A stretch of 64,000 nucleotides of DNA, from positions 87,143-151,142 of the forward strand of contig JADJQT010000006.1 of NCBI GenBank assembly GCA_016712595.1, written 5' to 3'. Below the pieces are notes generated by a model that was given only the letters and a program-made list of their open reading frames with translations, did not search any database and was not told the origin of the DNA. Both the position numbers and the translations under genes were made by a program. This DNA comes from Rhodospirillales bacterium (GTDB lineage Bacteria > Pseudomonadota > Alphaproteobacteria > Rhodospirillales > Defluviicoccaceae). Shown piece after piece: positions 44,169 through 55,500 of this stretch (the stretch's first letter is position 1; each line of letters starts with the position of its first letter).

Positions 44169-44182
<14 letters not shown>
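43718..44182 (-). CDS. ybgC: Acyl-CoA thioesterase YbgC
   Basis: A hot-dog-fold thioesterase of 154 residues, first gene of the tol-pal cluster. The signature VYFEDTDAGGVVYHANYLQF carries the catalytic Asp and the helix that follows is typical. YbgC hydrolyses short-chain or acyl-ACP thioesters and has been linked to phospholipid metabolism. It overlaps ruvB by 14 nt upstream and tolQ by 11 nt downstream, so ruv and tol genes appear to form one long transcription unit. Confidence 0.96.
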
Positions 44183-45229
<1,047 letters not shown>

Positions 45230-45233
<4 letters not shown>

Positions 45234-45874
45234 GGTCCGGGCTCGCGTTTGGCGAGATCGGCAAGCCCGGCGCGGATCAGCGCATCAAGAGCGGCGCCCT
45301 CGCCAAGGCGGCCCGCAGCCGTAGCCACGGCGGTGTGCGCCTCGACGGGACGAAACCCGAGATTGACCAGCGCCGAGACCGCGTCCGCCGCCGCGCCCAC
45401 CGATCCTGCTCCGTCCGTCGTGGCGGCGATCGAAACCGCGCCTACCAGCGAGCCCATGCCCGCCGGCAGTGTCATCGCCGCCGCCTTGTCCTTCAGCTCG
45501 GTGGCGATGCGCTGGGCGAGCCGGGCGCCGATGCCGGACGCCTGGGTCAGCACCGCCCGGTCCCCGGCAGCGATGGCGAACGCCAGATCCGCCGGCGCCG
45601 CCACGCTCAGAATTGCCAGCGCCGCCTTCGGTCCGACGCCCTGGACGGTGATCAGCAAGCGAAACCACGCCCGTTCGAGAGAATCGACGAACCCATAGAG
45701 GTTGATCCCGTCCTCGCGCACGTGGGTATCGATCAGCAGCGCCGCTTCCGTGCCCTCCGCCAGCCGCCGCAAGGTCCGCGCCGAACAGAAGACGAGATAA
45801 CCGATTCCGCCGACATCGATCACCGCCGAGCCGTCGGCGACGGTATCGACACGGCCGGTGATCTTGGCGATCAC
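45230..45874 (-). CDS. ruvA: Holliday junction DNA-binding protein RuvA
   Basis: RuvA tetramers hold the four-way junction flat for RuvB. The OB-fold begins MIAKITGRVDTVADGSAVID, contains THVREDGINLYGF, and the helix-hairpin-helix part has LLITVQGVGPKAALAILS and LTQASGIGARLAQRIATELKDK. The C-terminal RuvB-binding domain (NLGFRPVEAHTAV) is present. The start is GTG, overlapping the ruvC stop by 4 nt. Confidence 0.98.
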
Positions 45875-46368
45875 GAGCGCGCAGCCGCGATCAGGGCCGA
45901 CCGGCCGCGATGGTGGGCGTGGCAGATGGCGACGGCAAGCGCGTCCGCGGCATCGGCACTTGTCAGCCGTGCGCCGGGCAGCAGCCTCGCCACCATCATC
46001 TGCACCTGCTCCTTGGCCGCGTGACCGGTTCCCACCACCGTCTTCTTCACCAAATTCGGCAGATATTCGCTCACCGGCAGGCCGGCGCGCGCGGGCACCA
46101 GCAGGGCGATTCCCCGTGCCTGGCCAAGACGCAAGGTCGAGACGGCGTTGCGGTTGACAAACGTTTCCTCGACCGCCGCTTCCTCTGGCCGCCAGCCCAC
46201 AATCACCGCCTCCAGCCCGTCGGCCAACTGCACGAGGCGATCCGCCAGCGAGCGGCTGGCATCCGTTTTGACCACGCCGCAGGCGACGTGCACCAGCCGG
46301 CCATGGTCGTAATCGATCACCCCCCAGCCCGTGGCACCCAAACCCGGATCGAGACCCAGCAGGCGCAC
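45871..46368 (-). CDS. ruvC: Holliday junction resolvase RuvC
   Basis: RuvC cuts junctions symmetrically. The acidic catalytic residues appear in LLGLDPGLGATGWG (first Asp), AAVEETFVNRNAVSTLRLGQ (Glu) and TSADAADALAVAICHAHH (last two Asp). The length of 165 residues is normal. The start is GTG (MRLLGLDPG); no strong ribosome-binding site was seen, but the gap to yebC is only 10 nt. Confidence 0.97.
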   Translation of the reverse strand: MRLLGLDPGLGATGWGVIDYDHGRLVHVACGVVKTDASRSLADRLVQLADGLEAVIVGWRPEEAAVEETFVNRNAVSTLRLGQARGIALLVPARAGLPVSEYLPNLVKKTVVGTGHAAKEQVQMMVARLLPGARLTSADAADALAVAICHAHHRGRSALIAAARS

Positions 46369-46378
46369 GCCTCAGCCT

Positions 46379-47128
46379 TCAGCGGCCAAGCCGTTCGAGC
46401 ACATCGTCGGCCACATCAAAATTGGCGGCAACCCGCTGCACGTCGTCGCTGTCGTCGAGCGCGCCGAGGAGCTTGAACAGGATCTCGGCATCCTCTTCGC
46501 TCACCGGAATCGAGGTCCGCGGCCGCCAGTCGAGGCGCGCGGCATCGGCGGCGCCGAATCGCTGCTCGAGCGCGTCGCGAACGAGGTTGAGGTCGTCCGG
46601 CGCACAGAAAACCTCGTGCCCGCCCTCGGAAGACTGCACGTCGTCGGCGCCGGCCTCGAGGGCCGCCTCGAACATCGCCTCGGCGTCGGCGCTCAATGCC
46701 GGGTACTGCACCAGGCCTACCCGTTCGAACATGAAGCTGACGCTACCACTTTCGCCGAGGGTACCACCGTGCTTGCCGAACGCCGTGCGCACCTCGCTTG
46801 CGGTGCGGTTGCGATTGTCGGTCAACGCTTCGACAATCAGGGCAACGCCGCCCGGACCGAAGCCCTCGTAGCGCACCTCTTCGTATTGATCGCCGCCCTC
46901 ACTGCCGGAACCGCGCTTGATCGCCCGCTCGATCGTGTCTTTCGACATGTTCGCCGTGCGCGCCGCGATCACCGCCGAGCGCAGCCGCGGATTGGCCGCT
47001 GGATCGGCTAGTCCGCTGCGCGCCGAAACGGTAAGTTCCCGAATGAGCTTGGTGAAAACCTTGGCGCGCTTCGCGTCCTGCGCGCCCTTGCGATACATGA
47101 TGTTCTTGAACTGAGAATGGCCGGCCAT
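46379..47128 (-). CDS. yebC: YebC/PmpR-family protein
   Basis: The 249-residue protein begins MAGHSQFKNIMYRKGAQDAK and has the diagnostic SGLADPAANPRLRSAV, MSKDTIERAIKRG, VRYEGFGPGGVALIVE and LTDNRNRTASEVRTAFGKHGG. The family was annotated as a transcription regulator; recent work in several bacteria links it to translation of proline-rich stretches. It is the first gene of the yebC-ruvCAB-ybgC-tol run. A TolA rich in prolines is encoded downstream, which is worth noting but proves nothing. Confidence 0.97.
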   Translation of the reverse strand: MAGHSQFKNIMYRKGAQDAKRAKVFTKLIRELTVSARSGLADPAANPRLRSAVIAARTANMSKDTIERAIKRGSGSEGGDQYEEVRYEGFGPGGVALIVEALTDNRNRTASEVRTAFGKHGGTLGESGSVSFMFERVGLVQYPALSADAEAMFEAALEAGADDVQSSEGGHEVFCAPDDLNLVRDALEQRFGAADAARLDWRPRTSIPVSEEDAEILFKLLGALDDSDDVQRVAANFDVADDVLERLGR

Positions 47129-47417
47129 GAGCGTGTGCTGAACGTCTGATCTGTTGCGGGCGAAAATCTACCAACCGTCCTATCACATCGCGCCCGCTTC
47201 GCCCAACTGAACCGGGCGCGGCGGCGAGGAAACGGCCCCCAGCCTGAATTTTCGGCACAAACCCACGGCGGGCGCGGGCCAACGACCGGGACGACGGAAA
47301 CGCAGGAGATTGCGACACGCTCGATCGAGTCGCGCGCTTGTGGCGCGAAAATTGCTGTCGCACTGTGAGCAAGATCGACAGGCAAAGGCGAACGCCGGCC
47401 GCCGGAAGGAGGACAAG

Positions 47418-47813
47418 GTGAAGATCGTCGTGTGCAGCCAGGATGGCCGTACTGTATCTGGCCACGCGGGACGGGCGCGCAAGTGGGTCTGGTTCGAGGG
47501 CGAGCGCGGCATGGGCGCCAACAAGCCGATGCCATCCGGTCAACTCGAGCTCCCGCCAACGCAGGTGATCCACACGTTCAAGGCGGACGGCCCCCATCCG
47601 CTCGACGAATTCCCGGTGCTGATAACCCGCTTCGCCGGCCAGGGGTTCGTCAACCGCATGCGCAAGCGCGGCGTCGAGGTGCGCTTCACCCGCGAGCGAA
47701 GCGCCGCAAAGGCGGCGCGGGATTTCCTGAAAGGCACCCTCGCCCCACCTCCCAATCGCCGGGTGATGGACCTCGTGTGCAAGGTCCGCGATCTGTTCTC
47801 CGAGCACGCATGA
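47418..47813 (+). CDS. NifX/NafY-like dinitrogenase cofactor-family protein
   Basis: The 131-residue protein starts MKIVVCSQDGRTVSGHAGRA, the typical opening of the dinitrogenase iron-molybdenum cofactor biosynthesis (NifB-C/NifX) fold, and continues with WVWFEG, VIHTFKADGPHPLDEFPVLI and GQGFVNRMRKRGVEVRFT. The start is a GTG with a strong AAGGAGG six bases upstream. No nif gene is near, so a role in nitrogen fixation is not implied; such stand-alone proteins have unknown function. Its stop overlaps the mepA start (ATGA). Divergent from yebC. Confidence 0.82.
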   Translation: MKIVVCSQDGRTVSGHAGRARKWVWFEGERGMGANKPMPSGQLELPPTQVIHTFKADGPHPLDEFPVLITRFAGQGFVNRMRKRGVEVRFTRERSAAKAARDFLKGTLAPPPNRRVMDLVCKVRDLFSEHA

Positions 47814-48772
47814 GACCCGCCGCCGAGGCCGGTAAAAGCGAGGGGCGCGGATCACGCTTTCGCGCCGGAAGCACGGTTGGGCGGATGATTCGCTCCGGCA
47901 TGACGCTGCCGGCCGTGCTCGCCGCCACGGGGCTTCTCACCTTCGTGGACCCGGCAAGCGCCCCGGCGGGCGATTGGCCCCAGGCGCTGACACCGACCGC
48001 GGCGGCGCCACAGGCGATCGGCAGCCCCGCCCGCGGCTGCCTCGACGGCGGACAGCGCCTTTCACTCGACGGACCCGGCTGGCAGGTGATGCGCCCGTCA
48101 CGCAACCGGTTCTGGGGCCACACCGACCTAATCGGCTTTATCGAACGTCTCGCTGGCGAAGCCGCGCGGCAGGACAGCGGCCTTCTCGTCGGCGATCTGT
48201 CGATGCCGCGTGGCGGGCCGATGCCGAACGGTCACCGCAGCCATCAGTTTGGCCTCGACGTCGATATCTGGTTCGAGCCGGCACCAGCGGCGCCGCTCTC
48301 GCCGAGCGAGCGCGAGAGCCTGCCGGCGGTCTCGGTGCTCGCGGCGGATGGCGAGCACCTCGATCCTGTGGTGTGGACGAACTGGCACGAGACGATGCTG
48401 CATGCCGCCGCCGTCGATCCCGCCGTCGATCGCATCTTCGTCAACCCCGCGATCAAGCGCGCGCTCTGCACGTCGACTCCCGCCGCCGATCGCGCCTGGC
48501 TCCATCGCATCCGACCATGGTGGGGCCATGACGACCATTTTCACGTTCGTCTGGTCTGCCCCGCTTTGGACGATTCTTGTATTCCGACTGAGCCTATTCC
48601 ACCCGGTGACGGATGCGATGCGAGCCTCGACTGGTGGTTTTCAGCCGAAGCGCGGGCGCCCAAACCGCCGGGTCCGCCGCCGAAACCGCTGTCGCTCGAC
48701 GATCTGCCGCCCGCCTGTCGCGCCATATTGACCGCGGAGGACCCTCCGCGCGCCGACGCCGCTCTGCGCTAG
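47810..48772 (+). CDS. mepA: Penicillin-insensitive murein endopeptidase MepA
   Basis: MepA is a periplasmic zinc peptidase (M74, LAS group) that cuts the D-Ala-meso-DAP crosslink. Signatures: SPARGCLDGGQRLSLDGPGW, LLVGDLSMPRGGPMPNGHRS then HQFGLDVDIWF with the first zinc His and Asp, VNPAIKRALC, and RIRPWWGHDDHFHVRL with the last His. The tail is Pro-rich. A hydrophobic stretch (TLPAVLAATGLLTFV, about residues 32-46) would be the signal; starting at the ATG 75 nt further in (47885) would give a more usual leader, but the ATGA overlap with the preceding gene favours the called start. Confidence 0.93.
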   Translation: MRPAAEAGKSEGRGSRFRAGSTVGRMIRSGMTLPAVLAATGLLTFVDPASAPAGDWPQALTPTAAAPQAIGSPARGCLDGGQRLSLDGPGWQVMRPSRNRFWGHTDLIGFIERLAGEAARQDSGLLVGDLSMPRGGPMPNGHRSHQFGLDVDIWFEPAPAAPLSPSERESLPAVSVLAADGEHLDPVVWTNWHETMLHAAAVDPAVDRIFVNPAIKRALCTSTPAADRAWLHRIRPWWGHDDHFHVRLVCPALDDSCIPTEPIPPGDGCDASLDWWFSAEARAPKPPGPPPKPLSLDDLPPACRAILTAEDPPRADAALR

Positions 48773-48773
48773 G

Positions 48774-48797
48774 CCGTCGCGCGCGGCGGCGCGACGG
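48774..48797 (+). terminator. Hairpin after mepA
   Basis: CCGTCGCGC (48774-48782) pairs perfectly with GCGCGACGG (48789-48797) across a 6-nt loop, two bases after the mepA stop. A T-rich run follows only after about 14 nt, so it may be an imperfect intrinsic terminator or an mRNA-stabilising hairpin. Confidence 0.55.
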
Positions 48798-48867
48798 ACG
48801 ACGCAGCATTTCCTTTTCACAATAAATACCCTAATGTGGGGTTATTACCCCCTACAGGTTATTTACT

Positions 48868-51024
48868 ATGGACGCACCCCTTGTCGCATCGCAAACCGAT
48901 TCTCCCAACGACGAGCGGCTTGCTTTCCTCCGCCTCGATACGGCGGCGCGCAAGACCCTAAATCAAATTCAGCCGAAGCTGCTCAAGGACTTACCGGCGG
49001 TGACAGATGCGCTTTACGAGCATCTGCAGAAATGGCCGGCGCTCAAACCGCTGCTCGCCGGCTCCGAAAAAATCGCGCAATTGAAGGCGGCGCAGACCTC
49101 CCATTGGAAACACCTGTTTTCGGGCCAGTTCGATCCGGCCTATTTCGAGCGGACCCTCACCGTTGGACGCGTTCACGAAAAAATCGGTCTCGAGCCGCGA
49201 TGGTACATGGGCGCCTACTGCTTCATGCTCGAGCACCTTCTGATTTCGGTCCTCCCCGCGAAGGCGCAAGACGCCAAGGTGCGCCAGACCGTCGAGGCGA
49301 TCCTGCGCGCGGCCTTCCTCGATATGGACATGTCGGTCGCCGCTTACGTGAAGAACGCTGAATCCGGGCGACTCAAGGAAGAAATGCTGGCGCTATCGAA
49401 CGTGCTTGAGAACGAGGTCCAAACCACGGTCACCGCCATGTCCGAGCAGGCCGGACGCATGACGGAGGGCGCCGAGCGCCTGACGACGATCTCGCGCCAC
49501 CTGCACGAGACGGCGGCGATCGTAGATACCTCGACCGGCACGGCGATCGGCAACGTCCAGTCGGTGGCGGGCGCGACCGAGGAGATGGACGCCTCGTCGC
49601 GTCAGATCGCCCACCAGGTCAATGAACAGCAACGCCTGACGCGCGCGGCCGTATCCCAGGCGGAAGCCGCCAACGAGACCGTCCGCGAGCTCACCCACTC
49701 GGTCGGGCGGATCAATGAAGTGGTCACGCTCGTCGAGCAGATCGCTGCACAAACCAAATTGCTGGCACTCAACGCAACGATCGAGGCGGCGCGAACAGGC
49801 GAGGCCGGAAAGGGCTTTGCCGTCGTCGCCGCCGAGGTCAAGAGCCTCGCGCGTCAGACCGAAGAAGCGATCTCGGCCATCCGCACTCAGTCGAACGGCA
49901 TTCGCACCGCGATGCACGAAGCCATCGCCATGGTGCAACGCGTGACCGAGGACATCGGCTCGATCAACGCTCTCGCCGATGAAATCGCCCAGTCGACCAA
50001 CCAGCAACAGGAGGCGACGTCCGAAATCAGCCAGAGCGCGGCCTCCGCGTCGTCGCAGGTGCGAATGGTCGGTGATAACGCGCAGGAAGTGCTGAGTTCG
50101 TCGCGCGAAACCGGGGAAACGGCCGAGCAGGTGCGCCAGAGCTCGATCCTGGTCAAGAACAACATCGAGGATTTCCAGCGCCGCCTGTCGACGATCCTCA
50201 GAACATCGCAAGCGGGAAACCGACGCGAGGAGGAACGCTATCCGCTCGGCGTCGCCTGCTCGCTCGACTTGGCGGGCAAGCGCTCTTCGACCACGACCGC
50301 CAACCTCAGCCGCTCTGGCGCGCTGATTTTGGGCGCATACGACGGCATTGTCGAAGGTGCGCACATCTCGCTCGAGCTGGACGGCGTCGGGGCGTTTTCC
50401 GCGACGGTCATGAAAACCTCCGAAGTCGGCCTTCATCTCAAGTTCAATGATTTGTCCACCGAACAGAAACAGGCGGTAGGCACCCTCATCGAGGCAGCTC
50501 GAAAGAAGGATAAGCCCTACATCGAGCGCTGCCAGGGCGTTGCCGCGCAGATCGCTAAGGCGCTCGATGCCGCCCTGCACGGACGGCGAATCGATCGCAC
50601 GGCCCTGTTCAGCACGGACTATGCGCTGATCCCGGACACCGACCCAAAGCAGTTCCTCGCGCCCTTCACCACCCTTGCCGACGAACTCCTGCCGGGGATC
50701 ACCGAGCCGGTCGTCGAGTCCGACAGGCACGTGGTTTTCTGCATCGCCGTCGACCGCAACGGCTATGCGCCCACCCACAACCGCAAGTATTCTCAGCCGC
50801 AGCGTCCCGGCGATCCCAACTGGAACAACAAGAACTGCCGCAACCGGCGCCTGTTCAACGACACGACGGCAATCCTTTCCGCCGCAAACCGACGCCCTTT
50901 CCTCGTGCAGATCTATCGCCGCGACATGGGATCGGACGGTATCGTCATGCTCAAGGAGATCGCCGCGCCGATCCTCCTTGATAACGACCTGTGGGGCAAT
51001 GTGCGGATGGGCCTGCCGCTATAG
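48868..51024 (+). CDS. Globin-coupled soluble chemoreceptor with PilZ and C-terminal sensor-like domains
   Basis: Parts in 718 residues: a sensor globin (about 15-165) with proximal haem ligand His103 in VGRVHEKIGLEPRWYMGAY; a methyl-accepting chemotaxis signalling domain (about 170-440) with the hairpin-tip region QIAAQTKLLALNATIEAART and GFAVVAAEVKSLARQTEEAI; a PilZ domain (about 448-535) with RREEER and NLSRSGALI matching the RxxxR and [DN]xSxxG c-di-GMP motifs; and a C-terminal domain (about 580-718) with AVDRNGYAPTHNRKYS, common at the end of alphaproteobacterial chemoreceptors. No membrane segment is present. It should sense O2 and perhaps c-di-GMP and signal to CheA. Joining all four parts in one protein is uncommon. 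Confidence 0.92.
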   Translation: MDAPLVASQTDSPNDERLAFLRLDTAARKTLNQIQPKLLKDLPAVTDALYEHLQKWPALKPLLAGSEKIAQLKAAQTSHWKHLFSGQFDPAYFERTLTVGRVHEKIGLEPRWYMGAYCFMLEHLLISVLPAKAQDAKVRQTVEAILRAAFLDMDMSVAAYVKNAESGRLKEEMLALSNVLENEVQTTVTAMSEQAGRMTEGAERLTTISRHLHETAAIVDTSTGTAIGNVQSVAGATEEMDASSRQIAHQVNEQQRLTRAAVSQAEAANETVRELTHSVGRINEVVTLVEQIAAQTKLLALNATIEAARTGEAGKGFAVVAAEVKSLARQTEEAISAIRTQSNGIRTAMHEAIAMVQRVTEDIGSINALADEIAQSTNQQQEATSEISQSAASASSQVRMVGDNAQEVLSSSRETGETAEQVRQSSILVKNNIEDFQRRLSTILRTSQAGNRREEERYPLGVACSLDLAGKRSSTTTANLSRSGALILGAYDGIVEGAHISLELDGVGAFSATVMKTSEVGLHLKFNDLSTEQKQAVGTLIEAARKKDKPYIERCQGVAAQIAKALDAALHGRRIDRTALFSTDYALIPDTDPKQFLAPFTTLADELLPGITEPVVESDRHVVFCIAVDRNGYAPTHNRKYSQPQRPGDPNWNNKNCRNRRLFNDTTAILSAANRRPFLVQIYRRDMGSDGIVMLKEIAAPILLDNDLWGNVRMGLPL

Positions 51025-51051
51025 TCTCGATAGTCTCGCCGGACCGCGGCG

Positions 51052-52524
51052 TCAGTAGGCGCGCGGCCAGACCGATCCGATCTGCTCCGGTAGCGCCTGC
51101 GCGGACCAGCCGCCACCCAGCGCCTGGATCAGCGAGACGGTGGCGGTGAAGCGGCTGCTGCGAATATCGAGGGCCGTCTGCTCGTTGCTCAGCGCCGTCT
51201 GCTGTGCGGTGACGACGCTGGTATAATCGACCGTGCCGGCCTTGTACTGGTTGAGCTCGATCCGCTCCGCATCCCGCGCCGCCGTGACCGCATGCGCCTG
51301 CGCCACTGCCTGCTGATCGAGGATGCGCAGCGCTGCGAGCTGGTCCTCGACCTGCTGGAAACTCTGCAACGTCGTCTGCCGGTAGTTGGCCAACGCCGCG
51401 TCCCAGCCAGCGCGTGCCTGCTCGACCACGGCGCTGCGCGAGCCGGCGTCGAAGAGCAACTGTGTCGCCGTCAACCCCGCCGACCACAGCTCGTTCGACG
51501 AGCCGAGCAGCGTGCGCAGCGCCGTCGAGGCGTAACCGAACGACGCGGTCAGGGAAATATCCGGATAGTACGCGGCCTCGGCGAGACCGATCTGGGCGTT
51601 GGCTGCGGCCATCCGCCGTTCGGCGGCGGCGATGTCCGGGCGCCGCTCGAGAAGGGCGGAGGGAACGGTGACCGGATACGCCGGCGGCACCTCGGGCAGG
51701 TGATCCGGTGAAATGCTCAGCTCGGCTGGCGGCACTCCCATCAAAATGGCGATCGCGTGCTCATACTGCGCCCGCTGTACGCCGGCGCCGATGGCCTGCG
51801 CGCGCGTGCTTTCGAGCTGGGTTTGCGCCAGCGCCACGTCGGCGCGGGTGGCGATACCCCAGTGGTACTGGCTCTCGGTGATCGCCAGCGAGCGTTCGTA
51901 AGCAGCCGCGGCCTCGTCGAAGATACGAATTTGCTCGTCGGCAGCGCGCAGCAGGTAGTAGTCGCTGACCAGCTCGGCCTGCGCCGAGAGCGTCGCCGCA
52001 GCAAGGTCGGCTGCGCTCGCCTGCGCGTCCGCCTCATCGCTCTCGATCGTCCGGCGGATCTTGCCCCAGACATCGAGATCCCAGGTCGCCGCGAGTGACG
52101 GCTGATACGACGTCTGGGCGCCGGACGATCCCCCGGACGAAAAGCCGGTCGAACCGCTGTTGGACCTGCTGGTTCCCGATTTGCTGCGGGTAACGGACGT
52201 ATCGAGCGAGATCGAGGGATAGAGCCCCGCCCGTGCCTGCTGGACGACCGCGCGCGCCTGCCGGAACGCCGCCTCGGACGCCGCCAGTGTCTGATTGGAC
52301 ACATTGACGCGACCGACGAATGAATCGAGCAGCGGATCATCGAACACCGTCCACCACGCGCCGCGCGGCGTGGCGTCGACCGGCTCCGCCGGTTTCCATC
52401 CGTCCAATTCCTTGAAACTCGCCGGTACCGATGCCGGCGGCCGCTGGTAATCCGGGCCGACGGCACAAGCGCAGAGCGTGGCGAGCGTGGTCAGCGCCGC
52501 CGGAATGCGAAGACGCATGCTCAT
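51052..52524 (-). CDS. Outer-membrane efflux lipoprotein (OprM/NodT family)
   Basis: The 490-residue TolC-like channel ends the efflux operon. Its signal MSMRLRIPAALTTLATLCAC has a lipobox, followed by AVGPDYQRP, the classic opening of NodT-type factors. Two repeats of the coiled channel region are visible (WWTVFDDPLLDSFVGRV, AGLYPSISLDTS, LVSDYYLLRAADEQIRIFDE; then LLERRPDIAAAERRMAAANA, AAYYPDISLTASFGY and YKAGTVDYTSVVTAQQTAL). A Ser/Gly-rich insert (about residues 120-145) interrupts the first repeat. The ATG overlaps the stop of the upstream pump gene; a longer frame to 52812 is spurious. Confidence 0.93.
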   Translation of the reverse strand: MSMRLRIPAALTTLATLCACAVGPDYQRPPASVPASFKELDGWKPAEPVDATPRGAWWTVFDDPLLDSFVGRVNVSNQTLAASEAAFRQARAVVQQARAGLYPSISLDTSVTRSKSGTSRSNSGSTGFSSGGSSGAQTSYQPSLAATWDLDVWGKIRRTIESDEADAQASAADLAAATLSAQAELVSDYYLLRAADEQIRIFDEAAAAYERSLAITESQYHWGIATRADVALAQTQLESTRAQAIGAGVQRAQYEHAIAILMGVPPAELSISPDHLPEVPPAYPVTVPSALLERRPDIAAAERRMAAANAQIGLAEAAYYPDISLTASFGYASTALRTLLGSSNELWSAGLTATQLLFDAGSRSAVVEQARAGWDAALANYRQTTLQSFQQVEDQLAALRILDQQAVAQAHAVTAARDAERIELNQYKAGTVDYTSVVTAQQTALSNEQTALDIRSSRFTATVSLIQALGGGWSAQALPEQIGSVWPRAY

Positions 52525-55500
52525 TCGTTTGCCCCCGCCGAGCCTGAACCCGCCGGCGAAATTGCTGCTGACGCGCCTTTCGACGGGCCGTTTGTCGCGT
52601 GCCGCCACCGCGTGCGCAGCCGGTCGAGCGACAGGTAGACGACGGGCGTGGTGTAGAGAGTCAGCAACTGGCTGACGAGCAAGCCGCCGACGATGGCGAT
52701 GCCGAGCGGTTGGCGCAACTCTCCGCCCTCGCCGACATCGAGCGCCAGCGGCAGGGCGCCGAGCAGAGCCGCCGCGGTCGTCATCATGATCGGCCGGAAG
52801 CGCAGCAGGCACGCCTCATGGATGGCGGCGCGCGGACGCAATCCCCGGGTGCGCTCGGCGTCGAGGGCGAAGTCGATCATCATGATGGCGTTCTTCTTGA
52901 CGATGCCGATGAGCAGAATGACGCCGACCAGCGCGATCAGGCTGAACTCGGTGTGGCACACGAGCAAGGCCAGCAGCGCCCCCAGCCCCGCCGACGGCAG
53001 GGTTGAGAGAATGGTCAGCGGGTGCACGTAGCTTTCGTAGAGGATACCGAGAACGATGTAGACGGAGAACAGCGCCAGAAGGATCAGCATCGGCTGATTG
53101 TTGAGTGAGCTCTGGAAGATCTTGGCCGTGCCCGCGAAGCTGCCGCGGATCGTCGTCGGCATGCCGATCTCGCGCATCGTCCGCTCGATCGCCGCCACCG
53201 CGATGCCGAGCGCCACGCCCTCCGGCACGTTGAACGACAGCGTCGTGGCGACGAAGTGGCCTTCGTGGTTGACCGCGAGCGGCCCGTTGTCATTCAGGAA
53301 CCGGGCAAATACGGCAAGCGGGATCATCGTCGTCGCCGCAGTGCTCACCGCCGCGCCGGTCGAGACCCCCCGCCCGGCCGAGCCGATCTGGTTCGTTCGC
53401 TGATTGCGGACGGACTCGTCGTCGGACTCCGTGCTGGTGCTGCTGTCGGGCACACTCACCGTGCCGCTGACGGCGTTGGTCGCCCGCGAGCCGCGCACCG
53501 CGCCACCACTGGTCGCGACGTAGATCGTATGGAGCGCATCGGGTGTCTGCCGGTAGGGCGCCGCCACCTCCATGACGACGTGGTACTGGTTCATGGGATT
53601 ATAGATGGTCGAGACCTGACGCTGTCCGAACGCGTCGTAAAGCGTATTGTCGATCTGACCCACGGTCAGACCGAAGCGCGAGGCCGTCGCCCGGTCGATG
53701 TCGATGTACGCCTGCAAGCCGCCGTCCTGCTGGTCGGAATCAACGTCCTTGACCTCGGGCACCGAGCGCAGCGCCTGCGCCAGACGCGGTCCCCAACTCT
53801 GCAGTTCCTCGAGATCGTCCCCCTCGAGCGTGTACTGGTATTGGGCGTTGCCGGGCCGGCCACCGGCGCGGATGTCCTGGCCCGATTGCAAAAAGACGCC
53901 GGCGCCGGCGACTTGCGCCAGCTTCGGTCGCAGGCGGGCGATGACGCCGTCCGCCGAAACGTCGCGCTCGCTGCGCGGCCGCAGCGACGTGAACAAAAAG
54001 CCCGAATTCGTCTGAAAACCCCCGGTGAAACCGACGACGGTGTCGACCGCCGGATCGGCCTTGACGATGGCGATGATACGCTCGAGCTTTTGGCGCATCG
54101 CCTGGAACGAGATGTTCTGATCCGCCCGGATGCCACCGAAGACGCGGCCGGTATCCTGCTGCGGGAACAGCCCCTTGGGCACGATGGCGAAAAGGTAGAC
54201 GTTCAGGCCGATCACCGCCAGCAGCGCCAGCAGAACTGTCCGCGGCCGCGCCAGCGCCCAGCCGAGTGTCTGGGCATAACCACCCGCCAGGGCGGCGAAC
54301 GCCCGCTCGCTGAGGCGGAAGAAGCGATTGGGCGCCGCGCCGCTACGAGCGCGCAAAAGATACGCGCACATCATCGGCGTCGTCGTCAGCGAAATGACCA
54401 GCGAGATCAGGATGGCGATCGAAATCGTCATCGCGAACTCGCGAAACAGCCGGCCGACGATCCCACCCATCAGCAGGATCGGGATAAATACGGCGATCAG
54501 CGACAGGCTCATCGAGATGACGGTGAATCCCACCTCGCGCGCGCCACGCAGCGCCGCCTGCATTCGCGACATCCCGGCTTCGAGGTGGCGCGTGACGTTT
54601 TCGAGGACGACGACGGCATCGTCGACGACGAAACCGGTGGCGACGGTCAGAGCCATCAGCGACAGGGTGTTCAAACTGAATCCGAGCAGGTACATCGCCC
54701 CGAAGGTGCCGATGAGCGAGACCGGTACGGCGACGGCGGGGATAAACGCCGCCCGTGGATCGCGCAGGAACACCAGCACGACGCCGACGACGAGGACCAC
54801 GGCGATGACCAGCGCCAGCTCGACCGCGTGCAGCGAGGCGCGGATCGTCCCCGTGCGGTCGCTGGTCACCGCGATGTCGATGTCGCGCGGGATCTCGCGT
54901 TCCATCTGCGGCAGGACCGCGCGAATGCGCCCGACGGTATCGAGAATATTGGCGCCGGGCTGGCGATAGATGATCACCAGCACCGCCGGTTTGCCGTTGG
55001 TCAGACCCTGGTTGCGCAAATCCTCGACCGAGTCGGTGACGGTGGCAACGTCGGCGAGGTGTACCGGCGCCCCGTCGCGATAGGCGATCACCAGATCCCG
55101 GTAAGCATCGGCGGTGCGCGCCTGATCGTTGGTATAGACCTGAAAGCGCCGCGTCGGCGTGTCAATCACGCCCTTCGGCATGTTGGCATTGGCGGACGCA
55201 AGCGCCGCGCGCACGTCCTCGAGACTGATGCCGTAGCTGAACAGAGCGTGCGGGTTGAGCGCGACGCGAACCGCCGGAAGCGAGCTGCCGGCGGTGCGGA
55301 CCTGGCCGACGCCGGACACCTGCGAGAGTTTCTGTTCGAAAACCGCGGCGGCGACATCGTAGATCTGCCCCTGGCTGCGTGTCGGCGACGTCAGCGACAA
55401 CACCAGGATCGGGCTGTCGGCCGGATTGACCTTGCGGTAGGTGGGGTTGCTGCGCAGGCTCACCGGCAGGTCGGCGCGAGCGGCGTTGATCGCCGCCTGC

